Numbered from the stretch's first letter, positions 52,339 to 60,646 are shown. The stretch is 62,068 bases of DNA from Chloroflexi bacterium 54-19 (GCA_001898225.1 MKTJ01000033.1:1-62068); one strand, 5' to 3'. The notes: a model not told the origin generated them from the sequence alone. Numbers and translations: made by a program.

Positions 52339-52803
52339 CTATTTGAAAGGCAGGAAGCTGACCGGGGAGGGATCCATTTTCAGGGCGCTGCGCAAAAGGG
52401 CCACGTGCTGGGCTTCGTCATTCTGGATGCTGATGACGGCCAGGACGAGCGAGTTGTCCTGGAGAGTCTTAACCGCGCTAAAGTAAGCGTTGGCGGCATC
52501 CTGTTCCAGGCCGAGGGCGTACTTCAAGATGTCTTCCGCCGTGTTGAAGGTCGGGAAATCGAAGCTGGCCGGTTTGGCCGGGGGAGTGCCGCCCATCTTG
52601 GTCAGGGCTGCGGCTTCGGCCTTTTCGTGTTCGGCGTGCTGGCTGGCAATCTTGGTTGCCAGGGCCACGGTGGCGGCATCGAGCTTGCCGCTGGCAGCAC
52701 CGGCGGCATAGGCGGCCTGGGCCTTTTGTTCGGCTGAAATAGCGGCGGTAAGAATATCCATATCCGCCTGGGTTGGGGCGGCGTAAATGCTGCTGAATGA
52801 CAT
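52339..52803 (-). CDS. Ferritin-like domain protein
   Basis: The 154-residue protein is one ferritin-like domain without signal peptide: ILTAAISAEQKAQAAYAAG, KIASQHAEHEKAEAAALTK, YALGLEQDAANAYFSAVK and IQNDEAQHVALLRSAL. The four helices keep Glu and His residues suited to a di-metal site. It is 69 bases upstream of its exported paralogue on the same strand, probably co-transcribed. GGGAGG precedes the ATG. It may bind iron or detoxify peroxide; activity is unproven. Confidence 0.85.
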   Translation of the reverse strand: MSFSSIYAAPTQADMDILTAAISAEQKAQAAYAAGAASGKLDAATVALATKIASQHAEHEKAEAAALTKMGGTPPAKPASFDFPTFNTAEDILKYALGLEQDAANAYFSAVKTLQDNSLVLAVISIQNDEAQHVALLRSALKMDPSPVSFLPFK

Positions 52804-52928
52804 GAATCGTTTCCTCCCAGTTAGTAAAATTAACTAATTTTGGCGCAATCTTAAGAAACGTCTTAAAACGCCTTTCTTAAAAGAGCTGTTTAAGCCTGTA
52901 AAGGGTGCTAAAACTTCTCCGACTGCAC

Positions 52929-53495
52929 TTACATCTGGTGCGCCGGGAACGAACTTATCCGAGAAGATTCGCTACCGGCAATGTTTGGAGATGCCGCGTC
53001 CCATTCAAACCGTTCGCCGGAAACAAATGGGCGGTTGCGCCAGATGTCGCCGGGAACGGGATAAAAGAGCGAAGCCTCTCCGTTGAGAGCGGCTAACCAG
53101 CTTTCCGAAAGCCGGTCGAGATAGAGATTGAGATAAGCGAGCCAGTTGACCTGTTCCGCGCCGCGCAATAGCCAGACCCAATTGCCGCTATTGGTGCGCG
53201 AACTCTGACTTAATAATTCGTGATAACGTTCCAGGGTCAGGTTGGGACGATAGCTTTCCAGCCAGTTCGAGATAAGACCCTGCCGGGCCTCCCTCGAAAG
53301 TGGGCTATCCTGGCCCGGTAAAACGGCCAGGGAATGGGCCCGGTGTTTCCGCAGGCTGGGAACCGGCGCGAACAGACCACCCCCGGCCACGAACTCGCCA
53401 CAGTCGGGGCAGTAAAACAATTCGAAAAGCTGGGGGTCCGCCGGGTTGGCGCGAATTTGCATCAAAAGGTCTTGCCGGTTAATTCCTATCGTCAC
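52929..53495 (-). CDS. Unknown protein with CxxC
   Basis: Not recognised. The 188-residue protein has one CPDC motif in LFELFYCPDCGEFVAGG (residues about 25-40) that could be half of a zinc ribbon or a redox site. A helical middle (ARQGLISNWLESYRPNLTLERYHELL) and a Trp-rich segment (GNWVWLLRGAEQVNWLAYLNL) follow. No signal peptide. I prefer a GTG start at 53495 with AAGGAG 11 bases upstream; a GTG four codons earlier overlaps that site. Confidence 0.55.
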   Translation of the reverse strand: MTIGINRQDLLMQIRANPADPQLFELFYCPDCGEFVAGGGLFAPVPSLRKHRAHSLAVLPGQDSPLSREARQGLISNWLESYRPNLTLERYHELLSQSSRTNSGNWVWLLRGAEQVNWLAYLNLYLDRLSESWLAALNGEASLFYPVPGDIWRNRPFVSGERFEWDAASPNIAGSESSRISSFPAHQM

Positions 53496-53640
53496 CCTGG
53501 TTATCACTCCTTAAGCCTTGCGGTCCTGTGCCATCGCTTACCGCTTTTCGTGTTACACCCACTATTACGCAACTCCCAAAAAGACGGATTAATCAGTTTT
53601 GACGAATTTTTATAAATTCTTTTTAAATAGTACTTCTGGA

Positions 53641-53670
53641 TTGCTTAACAAAGCCGTTTTGAACTATACT
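53641..53670 (+). promoter_or_regulatory. Promoter of the polysaccharide deacetylase gene
   Basis: TTGCTT (53641-53646), 18 nt and TATACT (53665-53670). The predicted start near 53677 gives a leader of about 90 nt. Confidence 0.6.
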
Positions 53671-53765
53671 CGGCCCATCGTTTCGCTTGCTCAGATTTGT
53701 CCTGCTTCAAAACTGCTTATACAACTTTTATTTATTTGATTTTATTTATTTGGGAGAAAAGAAAA

Positions 53766-54593
53766 ATGACACAGATTGTTGATGATTCGAAATTCGCGGT
53801 TATGCTGACCTTCGACATGGACGCCGAGTCGGCCTTTTTGGCGAACGACCCGGAAAACGCCCACCGGGTCGGCGTCCTTTCGCAGGGGCAGTACGGCCCG
53901 AAGGTAGGGGTGCCGCGCCTTATCGAGTTGCTTGAGCGGAAGGGCCTCCCGGCGACCATGTTCGTGCCGGGCTGGTGCGCCGAGAAATACCCCGACGCGG
54001 TCAGGGCGGCGGTCAGCGTCGGCTGGGAAATCGCCCACCACGGCTACCACCACATCCCCCCGGCCAGCCAGACCCGCGAGGAAGAAGCCGAGTCAATCCT
54101 CAAGGGCATCGCGGCGATTGACAAGGTGGCGGGCAAAGCCCCTATAGGCTACCGCTCCCCCTCCTGGGACTTCAGCTCGAACACCCTCGATTTGCTAACT
54201 CAGAACGGTTTTCTCTATTCGAGCAACATGATGGATAATGACGTACCCTACCTGCACCCGGTCAGCAGCAGCGCCGGGCCGATTGTCGAGTTGCCGATTC
54301 AGTGGATACTGGATGACGCGCCGTTCTTCATGTTCAGCCGCCCGGCGGTGCGCCCGATTAGCGCCCTGAGCAACGCTTTCGAGCATTGGAGCGAGGAATT
54401 CGAGGGGCTTTATGCCGAAAGGGAGCGCGGCAAAATCTACGTTTTGACCATGCACCCCTTCATCAGTGGACGGCCCAGTCGGGTCCGGCTGCTGGAAAAA
54501 CTGATTGACCTTATCCAGCAGCACCCCGACATTGCCTTCTACACCTGCGAGGACGTGGCCCGCCACTTCCAGTCCAAAGCCACGCAAGCCTGA
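53766..54593 (+). CDS. Polysaccharide deacetylase family protein (NodB fold)
   Basis: The 275-residue protein has the carbohydrate esterase 4 pattern: LTFDMDAES (catalytic/metal Asp pair), WEIAHHGYHHIPP (metal His residues), YRSPSWDFS and VLTMHPFISGRP. Lacking a signal peptide, it resembles the cytosolic PuuE/allantoinase-like and imidase-type members rather than secreted chitin deacetylases, so the substrate may be a small amide. GGGAG precedes the ATG at 53766; the open frame upstream lies in promoter DNA. Confidence 0.85.
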   Translation: MTQIVDDSKFAVMLTFDMDAESAFLANDPENAHRVGVLSQGQYGPKVGVPRLIELLERKGLPATMFVPGWCAEKYPDAVRAAVSVGWEIAHHGYHHIPPASQTREEEAESILKGIAAIDKVAGKAPIGYRSPSWDFSSNTLDLLTQNGFLYSSNMMDNDVPYLHPVSSSAGPIVELPIQWILDDAPFFMFSRPAVRPISALSNAFEHWSEEFEGLYAERERGKIYVLTMHPFISGRPSRVRLLEKLIDLIQQHPDIAFYTCEDVARHFQSKATQA

Positions 54594-54615
54594 TGATGAG
54601 TTTACCCGGCGCGGT

Positions 54616-55548
54616 TTAACCGGCCAGGTGCAAGATTATCCGGCCCCGGCCATGCCCGCGCTGGCTGAGCGCGTGGGCCTGGGCCGCCTGGGCGAGGGGA
54701 AAGACCGGCCCGATATGGGTCTGGACTTTCCCTTCGGCCATTAATTCCGCGATTGTCCCCAACAACCGGCGAGAGGGGTAGGGCTGTTCGACCCGGTTGT
54801 CGGTGGCCCGGATGCCGAGGGCGGCGGCTCTGGCCTGGTCGGGCGGCGAAAGCAAGGACACGAGCGTCCCGCCCGGTCTTACCAGTTGGAAAGAGCGGTC
54901 GAGAGTGTCGCCGCCGACGCTATCAATGACCAAATCTACGGGGCCAATTTTTTCCTCGAAAGGCCCGGCGGTATAGTCAACCACCTGCTCCACGCCAAGA
55001 GAGCGGACAAAAGCGAGGTTGTCCGGCCCGGCAGTGGCAAGGACGGTCGCCCCTTTAAGCCGGGCGAACTGGACCGCAAAGAGGCCGACCCCGCCCGCCG
55101 CCGCGTGAATCAAGACCCGCTGCCCGGCTTCCAGCCTGCCGTTGTCAAAAAGGGCCACCCAGGCCGGGGTAGCGCTGCCCGAAATGGTGGCCGCTTCGTC
55201 AAAGCCGACCGCTTCCGGTTTGGGGGCAAGGTTCTCGGCCAGGGCGGTGGCGTACTCGGCGTAAGCCCCTTTGTTGGCCCGGCCAAAGACGGCCTGTCCG
55301 ACCTCGAAATCGCTCACGCCCGGCCCGACCCCGGCGACGATTCCGGCGATGGCCGAACCGGGCAGGTAGGGTAATTTGACCGGCATGTAGTTTTTGAACA
55401 GACCCTGGCGAATCTTCCACTCGACCGGCAAGACCCCGACCGCGTAATTTTCGACCAGAACTTCCCCCGGTCCCGGCTCAGGGCGCGGGATTTCTTCAAG
55501 GACAAGGTTTTCCGGCCCGCCGAAATCGTGGACGCGGACCGCCCGCAT
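54616..55548 (-). CDS. NADP-dependent quinone oxidoreductase (MDR)
   Basis: The 310-residue zinc-free medium-chain reductase begins MRAVRVHDFGGPENLVLEEIPRP, with LIHAAAGGVGLFAVQFARLKG in the Rossmann domain and GRGRIILHL at the C-terminus. It is the third QOR-type enzyme in the window and is closer in pattern to the one at 21430 than to the one at 3098. AGGAG five bases before the ATG at 55548 supports this start; another ATG five codons upstream also has a usable site. Confidence 0.85.
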   Translation of the reverse strand: MRAVRVHDFGGPENLVLEEIPRPEPGPGEVLVENYAVGVLPVEWKIRQGLFKNYMPVKLPYLPGSAIAGIVAGVGPGVSDFEVGQAVFGRANKGAYAEYATALAENLAPKPEAVGFDEAATISGSATPAWVALFDNGRLEAGQRVLIHAAAGGVGLFAVQFARLKGATVLATAGPDNLAFVRSLGVEQVVDYTAGPFEEKIGPVDLVIDSVGGDTLDRSFQLVRPGGTLVSLLSPPDQARAAALGIRATDNRVEQPYPSRRLLGTIAELMAEGKVQTHIGPVFPLAQAAQAHALSQRGHGRGRIILHLAG

Positions 55549-55700
55549 GGTGGCTCCTGGCATAATTGTTTGACCTTTCTTTGCTATTTCTTTTTCTTTT
55601 CCTTTTCCTATATTCTCTTTCTCAATCAGTAAAATATTAAATTTCCGGGCAATAAACCGGCCCGGCAAGCTCTATTTTATTTAAGGTCCAGTCTAGCCAA

Positions 55701-55745
55701 ATAAAAAAGGGCCGCCACCGTCCAAAAGAACAGGTTTGGCCGCCC
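55701..55745 (-). terminator. Terminator of the VOC gene
   Basis: On the minus strand GGGC-g-GCCA pairs with TGGC-g-GCCC (one mismatch), followed by TTTTTTATTTGG. Confidence 0.6.
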
Positions 55746-55799
55746 CAAAGTACAATTTTTCTTTTTACCCTGTTTGCAAAGGAATAACCACCCGAAAAC

Positions 55800-56153
55800 T
55801 TATTTGGGTTCCCATAACTCGATTTTGTTATCTTCAGGGTCGTAAATCCAGGCGAACCGGCCATACGACTCGTCCATCCGGTTCGCGTCAATCCTGACCC
55901 CGGCCTTTTGCAGTTGGTCGAGCAGGGCATCCAGGTTGTCAACCCGGAAGTTGAGCATGAAGCCCTGGTCGGCCCGGCCAAAATAATCGGTATCTGCCGG
56001 GAAAGCCTCGAACACGGTCATACCGGCCTCCTGCTGCCAGGCGGCCTGGCCGGTTTCCGGCGCAATCCCTAACATTGTGGCGTACCATTCATTCAAAGCC
56101 TGGGGATTGCGCGCCCGGAAGAAAAATCCGCCAAAGCCTTTTACCTTTTCCAT
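55800..56153 (-). CDS. VOC family protein
   Basis: The 117-residue protein begins KGFGGFFFRARNPQALNEWYATMLGI and ends FAWIYDPEDNKIELWEPK, the two halves of a glyoxalase/bleomycin-resistance fold; the Glu in IELWEP is the usual metal ligand. Function is unknown. AAGGAG precedes the ATG. It is 240 bases upstream of the QOR gene on the same strand, with a terminator between. Confidence 0.85.
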   Translation of the reverse strand: MEKVKGFGGFFFRARNPQALNEWYATMLGIAPETGQAAWQQEAGMTVFEAFPADTDYFGRADQGFMLNFRVDNLDALLDQLQKAGVRIDANRMDESYGRFAWIYDPEDNKIELWEPK

Positions 56154-56267
56154 ACCTCGTTTTCTCCTTAATTAGTGGTCCGGCTATCTCAATGCGTTGC
56201 CACACCCACAATCGCCGCCTGGGGGAATTGGTGCCAGCCTGGGCGAAGGTCCAGTAAAAAAGCCGGA

Positions 56268-56654
56268 CTATTCTTCCAATTTTTCGCGGAGGATACGCAG
56301 ACCCCCTGAGCGCGAGCTTTCCTTGCGGTAAGAGGCGATTTCCTGGGCGAGGTCGGAGTAACCCTCGGCGGCCAGGCGCGCCACCAGGTTATCGAGCTTG
56401 CGGCGGTCGTAGGTAACGGTCTGGCTGGCCCCGGTAATCTGCAAGCGGCCAAACCCGGTCACTTCGGCCCGGCCTCCCTCGCGGTCCACCACCTCGCTAA
56501 TCCAGGCCCTTAGCTGTTTTTCGACGAACTGGAGCGGTTCGAGGCGGTCCTGCAAGCTGGTAAGCTGGCGGCAAAGGAGTTCCAGGGCTTCGTTATCGGT
56601 CAGTTCGCCGTCCTGCCAGCGCTGGTAGGTATTGGGGTTATTCAGGTCAACCAT
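56268..56654 (-). CDS. Unknown small protein
   Basis: Not recognised. The 128-residue protein is mainly helical (LTDNEALELLCRQLTSLQDRLEPLQFVEKQLRAWI) with a short beta segment (GRAEVTGFGRLQITGASQTVTYDRRK) and a helical C-terminus. No signal or membrane helix is visible. GAGGAAG precedes the ATG. Confidence 0.65.
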   Translation of the reverse strand: MVDLNNPNTYQRWQDGELTDNEALELLCRQLTSLQDRLEPLQFVEKQLRAWISEVVDREGGRAEVTGFGRLQITGASQTVTYDRRKLDNLVARLAAEGYSDLAQEIASYRKESSRSGGLRILREKLEE

Positions 56655-57026
56655 TTTTACTTCCTCTTTTAACTTCTGAATTTCTTTTTATTTTTAGATT
56701 TGTTTTCTTTTATTTTAGCCGTATTTACCCGGTTCAGCTAACTAATCTACAAAATATCAAATTCGAGCTTTGGTTGTCATAACTTGCAAGAGGGCACCGT
56801 GTAATGAGACATTCAAAGGGTCTTCTTCACTATGCGCCATAGGCTTGTGTGACCAGGTTAACATTCGAGCCGTGACCGGTGGCACAGGTTTTGCATTATT
56901 TAGATAGTAGAATAGGGTTGTACGAAATGAAAAGAAAAAAAATTAAAGTAACGAAACTGAACCGAACTGTAAACTAAAATTAAACAAACCCAGGAACTTT
57001 TGAAATAACCGGGGAAGGAGAAGGCG
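56655..57026. other. Gene-free AT-rich region
   Basis: 372 bases without a supported gene. The sequence is AT-rich compared with the flanks and must contain the promoters of the divergent genes at 56268 and 57027, but no -35/-10 pair is convincing. No repeats of the window's families are seen. Confidence 0.5.
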
Positions 57027-57221
57027 ATGACACCTGCCACCACTATTGTAAAGAATTATGAAGAAAGCAAATTTGTAACCTCGAAACCGGCGACGAAAGC
57101 CACCAGGGCTCCCCGCCAGAGTTTCGCCGCGAAGCTTGACGCCGGTATCAACTGGTTCAGCCGCAACCTTACCGGGCAGACTCGCCCGGTCGCTGGCGCG
57201 GTTAGCGAAGTCGAAGCCTAA
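57027..57221 (+). CDS. Small basic protein of unknown function
   Basis: The 64-residue protein (MTPATTIVKNYEESKFVTSK at the start, SFAAKLDAGINWFSRNLTGQ near the end) is basic in the middle with one amphipathic helix. No family is recognised. GGAAGGAG lies at good distance from the ATG and a clean terminator follows at 57308-57337, which together support a real gene. Confidence 0.6.
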   Translation: MTPATTIVKNYEESKFVTSKPATKATRAPRQSFAAKLDAGINWFSRNLTGQTRPVAGAVSEVEA

Positions 57222-57307
57222 AAACTATTTCTAAACCTGGCAGTAAATTCTAAATCTAATTTGTTCTAATAAAAATAAAAAAAATAAATAAATTCTAAAC
57301 TGAGGAT

Positions 57308-57337
57308 TACCGGCGAAAGCCGGTAGTTCTTTTTTGT
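57308..57337 (+). terminator. Terminator of the small-protein gene
   Basis: TACCGGC-gaaa-GCCGGTA (57308-57325) followed by GTTCTTTTTTG. Confidence 0.85.
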
Positions 57338-57520
57338 GTTTAGAAGGCAGTAGGCAGAGGGCAGTAGTCAGAGGGCAGTTTTTAGTTTTTAGTTTTTAGT
57401 AAAAAATTGTTGGTTGGGGGTTTTAGGAAAGTCAAATTTCAGAACCAGTTTTACCAAAGCTATATACTACCTTCTGCCTTCTGCCTTCTGACTACTGCCC
57501 TCTGCCCTCTGACTACTGGT
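57336..57520. repeat. Composite heptad element, copy 2 (inverted)
   Basis: Purine heptads (AGGCAGA, AGGGCAG) are followed by three TTTTTAG units, the core of about 75 bases (57393-57470, reverse complement of 50475-50550 with a few differences in the middle), then CTGCCTT/CTGCCCT units. The organisation is the exact inverse of copy 1. Confidence 0.88.
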
Positions 57521-57564
57521 CAAAAAAGGCCGGTTAAAGTAAACTGGAAGGGAGCGAACGATAA
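57521..57564 (+). promoter_or_regulatory. Shared 44-bp upstream module, copy 1 (MaoC pair)
   Basis: 42 of 44 bases match the reverse complement of 59720-59763. It includes CCGGTT-aaagta-AACTGG, a near-palindrome. The start codon of the first MaoC gene is 123 bases downstream. A 25-base ACTAAAAACTGAACACTAAA-type block (57602-57626) is also shared. Confidence 0.6.
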
Positions 57565-57595
57565 ATGAGGGGCAAAAAAGTAGCTGCCCGATTTC

Positions 57596-57662
57596 ACTAA
57601 ATACTAAAAACTGAACACTAAACACTAGCGACTGACTTCTGCCCTCTGACTACTGACTACTG
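57596..57662. repeat. Heptad array upstream of the MaoC pair
   Basis: ACTAAATACTAAAAACTGAA, then CTGACTT, CTGCCCT and CTGACTA units, end just before the Shine-Dalgarno of the MaoC gene. Confidence 0.8.
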
Positions 57663-57686
57663 ATACAAATAAGGAGAACAACCACT

Positions 57687-58151
57687 ATGGGTATCAACGC
57701 TGATATGGTGGGGCGCACGTTTACCCTGAACCCCTTCGAGGTCGAACGCGGCAAAATCCGCGAGTTCGCCGCCGCAACAGGCGATAAAAATCCCATTTAC
57801 ACCGACCGGGCCGCCGCCGAAGCCGCCGGGTATGACGATATTCCGCTCCCGCCCACCTTTGGCACAGTCGTCGGGTTCTGGGCGCTGGACGAGACCCGCC
57901 AGACCGAACAGTTGGGCCTGCCCATCTCCGGGGTGCTGCACGGCGAGGAAGAATATTTTTACCTGGCCCCCATTCTTCCCGGCGATACCCTGACCGGCGA
58001 ACGGAAAATCGCCTCGCTGGTCGAACGCAAGGGCAAGAGCGGCAGCATGCAGATTGTCGCGCTCGAAACGACCTACACCAACCAGAACGGCCAGGAAGTC
58101 CTCAAGTCGCGTACAACTATCGTGCTTCCCGAAAATATGCAGGAAGGGTAA
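57687..58151 (+). CDS. MaoC-like dehydratase N-terminal-type protein
   Basis: The 154-residue hot-dog protein has DMVGRTFTLNPFEVERGKIREFAAATGDKNPIYTD and a hydrophobic central helix, but lacks the full hydratase motif. It matches the non-catalytic or FAS1_DH-like partner subunit of heterodimeric (R)-hydratases such as mycobacterial HadA/HadC. The catalytic partner follows 24 bases downstream. AAGGAG precedes the ATG. Confidence 0.83.
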   Translation: MGINADMVGRTFTLNPFEVERGKIREFAAATGDKNPIYTDRAAAEAAGYDDIPLPPTFGTVVGFWALDETRQTEQLGLPISGVLHGEEEYFYLAPILPGDTLTGERKIASLVERKGKSGSMQIVALETTYTNQNGQEVLKSRTTIVLPENMQEG

Positions 58152-58175
58152 AGAAAGGAAGGAGAAGGAGAGCTT

Positions 58176-58628
58176 ATGAGCGAACGAACGACGGCCCCGG
58201 CCAGAGTCTTTTTCGAGGACGTGAGCGAGGGGATGGCCCTGCCGGAACTGGTCAATTCACCGATTACCCACACCATGCTGGTTAAATACGCCGGGGCTTC
58301 GGGCGACTTCAACCCGCTCCATACCGACCCGGCAGTCGGCCAGAAGTTCGGCCTGGGCGGGCCGATTGCCCACGGCATGCTGATTATGGGCTTCCTGGGC
58401 CATTTTGCCAGCGACTACCTGGGCGGGCCGGGCCCGTTGAAGCAGTTCGGAGTCCGCTTCAAAAACATGACCCGGCACGGCGACGTGATAACCTGTAGCG
58501 GCGTCATCACCCAGAAATACGAGGAAGACGGCCAGCACCTCATCAAGGCCAACGTCTTCGCGAAGGACCAGACCGGCGAGGTCAAGGCGTCGGGCAGTTT
58601 TACGGCCAGCCTCCCCGCCAGGGCTTAG
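58176..58628 (+). CDS. MaoC family (R)-specific enoyl hydratase subunit
   Basis: The 150-residue hot-dog protein has the catalytic hydratase motif YAGASGDFNPLHTDP with Asp and His, followed by FGLGGPIAHGMLIMGFLGHF. With the upstream subunit it should form a HadAB-like 3-hydroxyacyl dehydratase in fatty acid or acyl-CoA metabolism. AAGGAGAAGGAG precedes the ATG. It ends two bases from the stop of the convergent oxidoreductase gene. Confidence 0.87.
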   Translation: MSERTTAPARVFFEDVSEGMALPELVNSPITHTMLVKYAGASGDFNPLHTDPAVGQKFGLGGPIAHGMLIMGFLGHFASDYLGGPGPLKQFGVRFKNMTRHGDVITCSGVITQKYEEDGQHLIKANVFAKDQTGEVKASGSFTASLPARA

Positions 58629-58630
58629 CT

Positions 58631-59623
58631 CTACACCGTGACGACCTTGCCCTCACGGATAGATTCCAGGATGGCTACGCAGACCCGCGAGTTAGCCGCC
58701 GAATCGCTGAGCGGGTAGGGGGCCGGGTGGCCGTCCAGGACCGCCTGGCTGAAGGCTTCGGCCTCAAGCCGGAAATGGTTCATGGGCGGCAGTTCTTCGG
58801 TGGTCAGCCCTTTGTCGTCGCGCAGATAGATGGTCGCGGGCGGTCCCGGTTCCTGCCACATATTCTCGACCGAAAGGGTGCCTTTGGTGCCGATAATCTC
58901 GTAGAACGAGCGGCGACCGTAATCCAGGCCGTAATCGAGGACCGCCCGGCAGCCTTCCCCGAAGTCGAGGACCGCCGCCACGCTGAAATCGACCCCATTT
59001 TTCAGGGTTGCCTGGGCATAAGCCGAGACCGGCTCTTTGCCGAACATCCAGCGGGAGAGGTTGACCGGGTAGCAGCCAACGTCCCAGGTCGCGCCGCCGC
59101 CGAGTTCGGGTTTGGAGCGGATATTGGGCGTATCGGTCGCCATCACGAAGGCAAAGGTGCCCCGGATAACCCGCGGCTGGCCGATAGCGTCCGCCGCCAG
59201 GAGTTCGCGGACGCGGGCCTGCTGGGGGTGAAAGCGGTACATAAAGGCTTCCATCACGTTCACGTTGTTTTGCCGGGCGACCGCTTCCAGGGGAGCTATT
59301 TCTTCCGGCTGCAAGGCCAGCGGTTTCTCGGCCAGGACGTGCTTCCCGGCCCAGGCCGCTTTGGTGGCCCACTCGATATGGAGCGAATTGGGCAGGGGAA
59401 TATAGACCGCCTCGATCTGGGGGTCGGCCAGCATTGCCTCGTAGCTGTCGTAGGCGACCGGCGCGCCCCACTGGTCGGCGGCCTGGCGGGCTTTTTCGGC
59501 GCTGCGGCTGGCAATCCCGACCAGTTCGGCATTATAGGCGGCCTTCAGGCCCGGCAAAAAGCGGCGGTTAATCCGGGCCGCGCCCAGCACGCCCCATTTC
59601 AATCTTCGAGTTGCCTCGCTCAT
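58631..59623 (-). CDS. Gfo/Idh/MocA family oxidoreductase
   Basis: The 330-residue protein has the NAD(P)-binding start KWGVLGAARINRRFLPGLK, VYIPLPNSLHIEW, the catalytic KHVLAEKPLAL (EKP motif) and a C-terminal beta-sheet domain. Family members oxidise or reduce sugars and dihydrodiols; the substrate is unknown. AAAGGGG precedes the ATG. Its upstream region shares a 44-bp module with the MaoC pair. Confidence 0.88.
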   Translation of the reverse strand: MSEATRRLKWGVLGAARINRRFLPGLKAAYNAELVGIASRSAEKARQAADQWGAPVAYDSYEAMLADPQIEAVYIPLPNSLHIEWATKAAWAGKHVLAEKPLALQPEEIAPLEAVARQNNVNVMEAFMYRFHPQQARVRELLAADAIGQPRVIRGTFAFVMATDTPNIRSKPELGGGATWDVGCYPVNLSRWMFGKEPVSAYAQATLKNGVDFSVAAVLDFGEGCRAVLDYGLDYGRRSFYEIIGTKGTLSVENMWQEPGPPATIYLRDDKGLTTEELPPMNHFRLEAEAFSQAVLDGHPAPYPLSDSAANSRVCVAILESIREGKVVTV

Positions 59624-59639
59624 TTTTCCCCTTTCGGTT

Positions 59640-59696
59640 GTCAGTAGTCAGAAGCCAGCAGGCAGTAGCCAGTGTTTAGTGTTCAGTTTTTAGTAA
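59640..59696. repeat. Heptad array upstream of the Gfo/Idh/MocA gene
   Basis: AGTAGTCAGAAGCCAGCAGG-type purine units are followed by TGTTTAG, TGTTCAG and TTTTTAG units. The last 25 bases are identical, inverted, to 57602-57626. Confidence 0.8.
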
Positions 59697-59719
59697 AACC
59701 TGGCAAATGGCCTTTTTGA

Positions 59720-59763
59720 TTGTCGTTCGTTCCCTTCCAGTTTACTTTAACCGGCCTTTTTTG
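59720..59763 (-). promoter_or_regulatory. Shared 44-bp upstream module, copy 2 (Gfo gene)
   Basis: Reverse complement of 57521-57564 with two mismatches. It lies 97 bases upstream of the Gfo/Idh/MocA start codon in the same orientation relative to its gene as copy 1 has to the MaoC pair. Confidence 0.6.
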
Positions 59764-59802
59764 GCTATTATGAGCCGTGATTACCGGGAAACCCAAATTT
59801 TT

Positions 59803-60444
59803 TCAAGAGGACAATTGCGCCAAAGCCTTTAATTCGACTAAAGGGGACAGCGCGGCCACTACAACAGCCATAACCTGCCCGGCCATCTCCTCGGCGGGAT
59901 ACTCCTGGTCACCCCGGCTCCATTGAATAGCCGGACCCAGGATAGCCCAACCGCTGACCATGGCAGTAGTTTCCACCGTGACGGACCGGTGGGATAAGGG
60001 GGTTGCCGTAACCCCCGGTAGCCCAGGGGTAACTTCCTTTAGCCAACCTAATAAAACCTCATACAGTTCCTGCTGCAAACATACTTCAAAAAGAGGCTCA
60101 TACTGTTTATCAACCTGGCGCTGGAAGCTGCGAAAACGAGCCAGAAAGACAAAAACGGCCCCAACCAGGGTTTGCAGGTTCTCATAGGTTAAAGAGGAAG
60201 CTCCGGCTAACGCCGTAGCCAGGGAGCGGTTAAACTTCGCCCGCATCCAGCTTTCCAGAAGGGCGTATTTATCTTCAAAATGAGCGTAAAAGGTAGAGCG
60301 GTTGACCTCGGCCCGCTCCGTAATATCCTGCACCGTAATTGTATAAATAGAATTTCTTTCGCCCACCAACTCCATAAAGGCATCTAATAACAACTGGCGG
60401 GTCCGCCTGACCCTGGGATCGCTCAAATTAACTGACACAGCCAA
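59803..60444 (-). CDS. TetR family transcriptional regulator
   Basis: The 213-residue protein has a TetR helix-turn-helix at the N-terminus (TRQLLLDAFMELVGERN, ITVQDITERAEVNRSTFYAHFEDKYALLESWM) and a divergent ligand-binding C-terminal domain. The start is TTG, with GGAG nine bases ahead and AGGAGG slightly further. It is divergent from the NmrA/QorB-like gene and probably controls it and itself. Confidence 0.87.
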   Translation of the reverse strand: MAVSVNLSDPRVRRTRQLLLDAFMELVGERNSIYTITVQDITERAEVNRSTFYAHFEDKYALLESWMRAKFNRSLATALAGASSLTYENLQTLVGAVFVFLARFRSFQRQVDKQYEPLFEVCLQQELYEVLLGWLKEVTPGLPGVTATPLSHRSVTVETTAMVSGWAILGPAIQWSRGDQEYPAEEMAGQVMAVVVAALSPLVELKALAQLSS

Positions 60445-60594
60445 CGGTTAAAACTCCTCCTGATTAGCCTGTTTCATTACTTTAGAAAACCGACAGTTTC
60501 CAGGCGATGTGGTGTAACCAACGCTTTTTCTCATTTGCGGATTGTTCGGCTTACCGGCTCCAACTACTATTTCTAACGGGTAGTTTATCAAAAA

Positions 60595-60625
60595 TTGAAA
60601 AACAACACTGTTGTGAAACTATTAT
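60595..60625 (+). promoter_or_regulatory. Promoter region with TetR-type operator
   Basis: ACAACA-C-TGTTGT (60602-60614) is a perfect 13-base palindrome between TTGAAA (60595-60600) and TATTAT (60620-60625). The 19-nt spacer is long, so a repressor or MerR-like distortion could matter. The likely binder is the divergent TetR protein. Confidence 0.45.
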
Positions 60626-60646
60626 AACCCTTACAGGAGAAAAATA

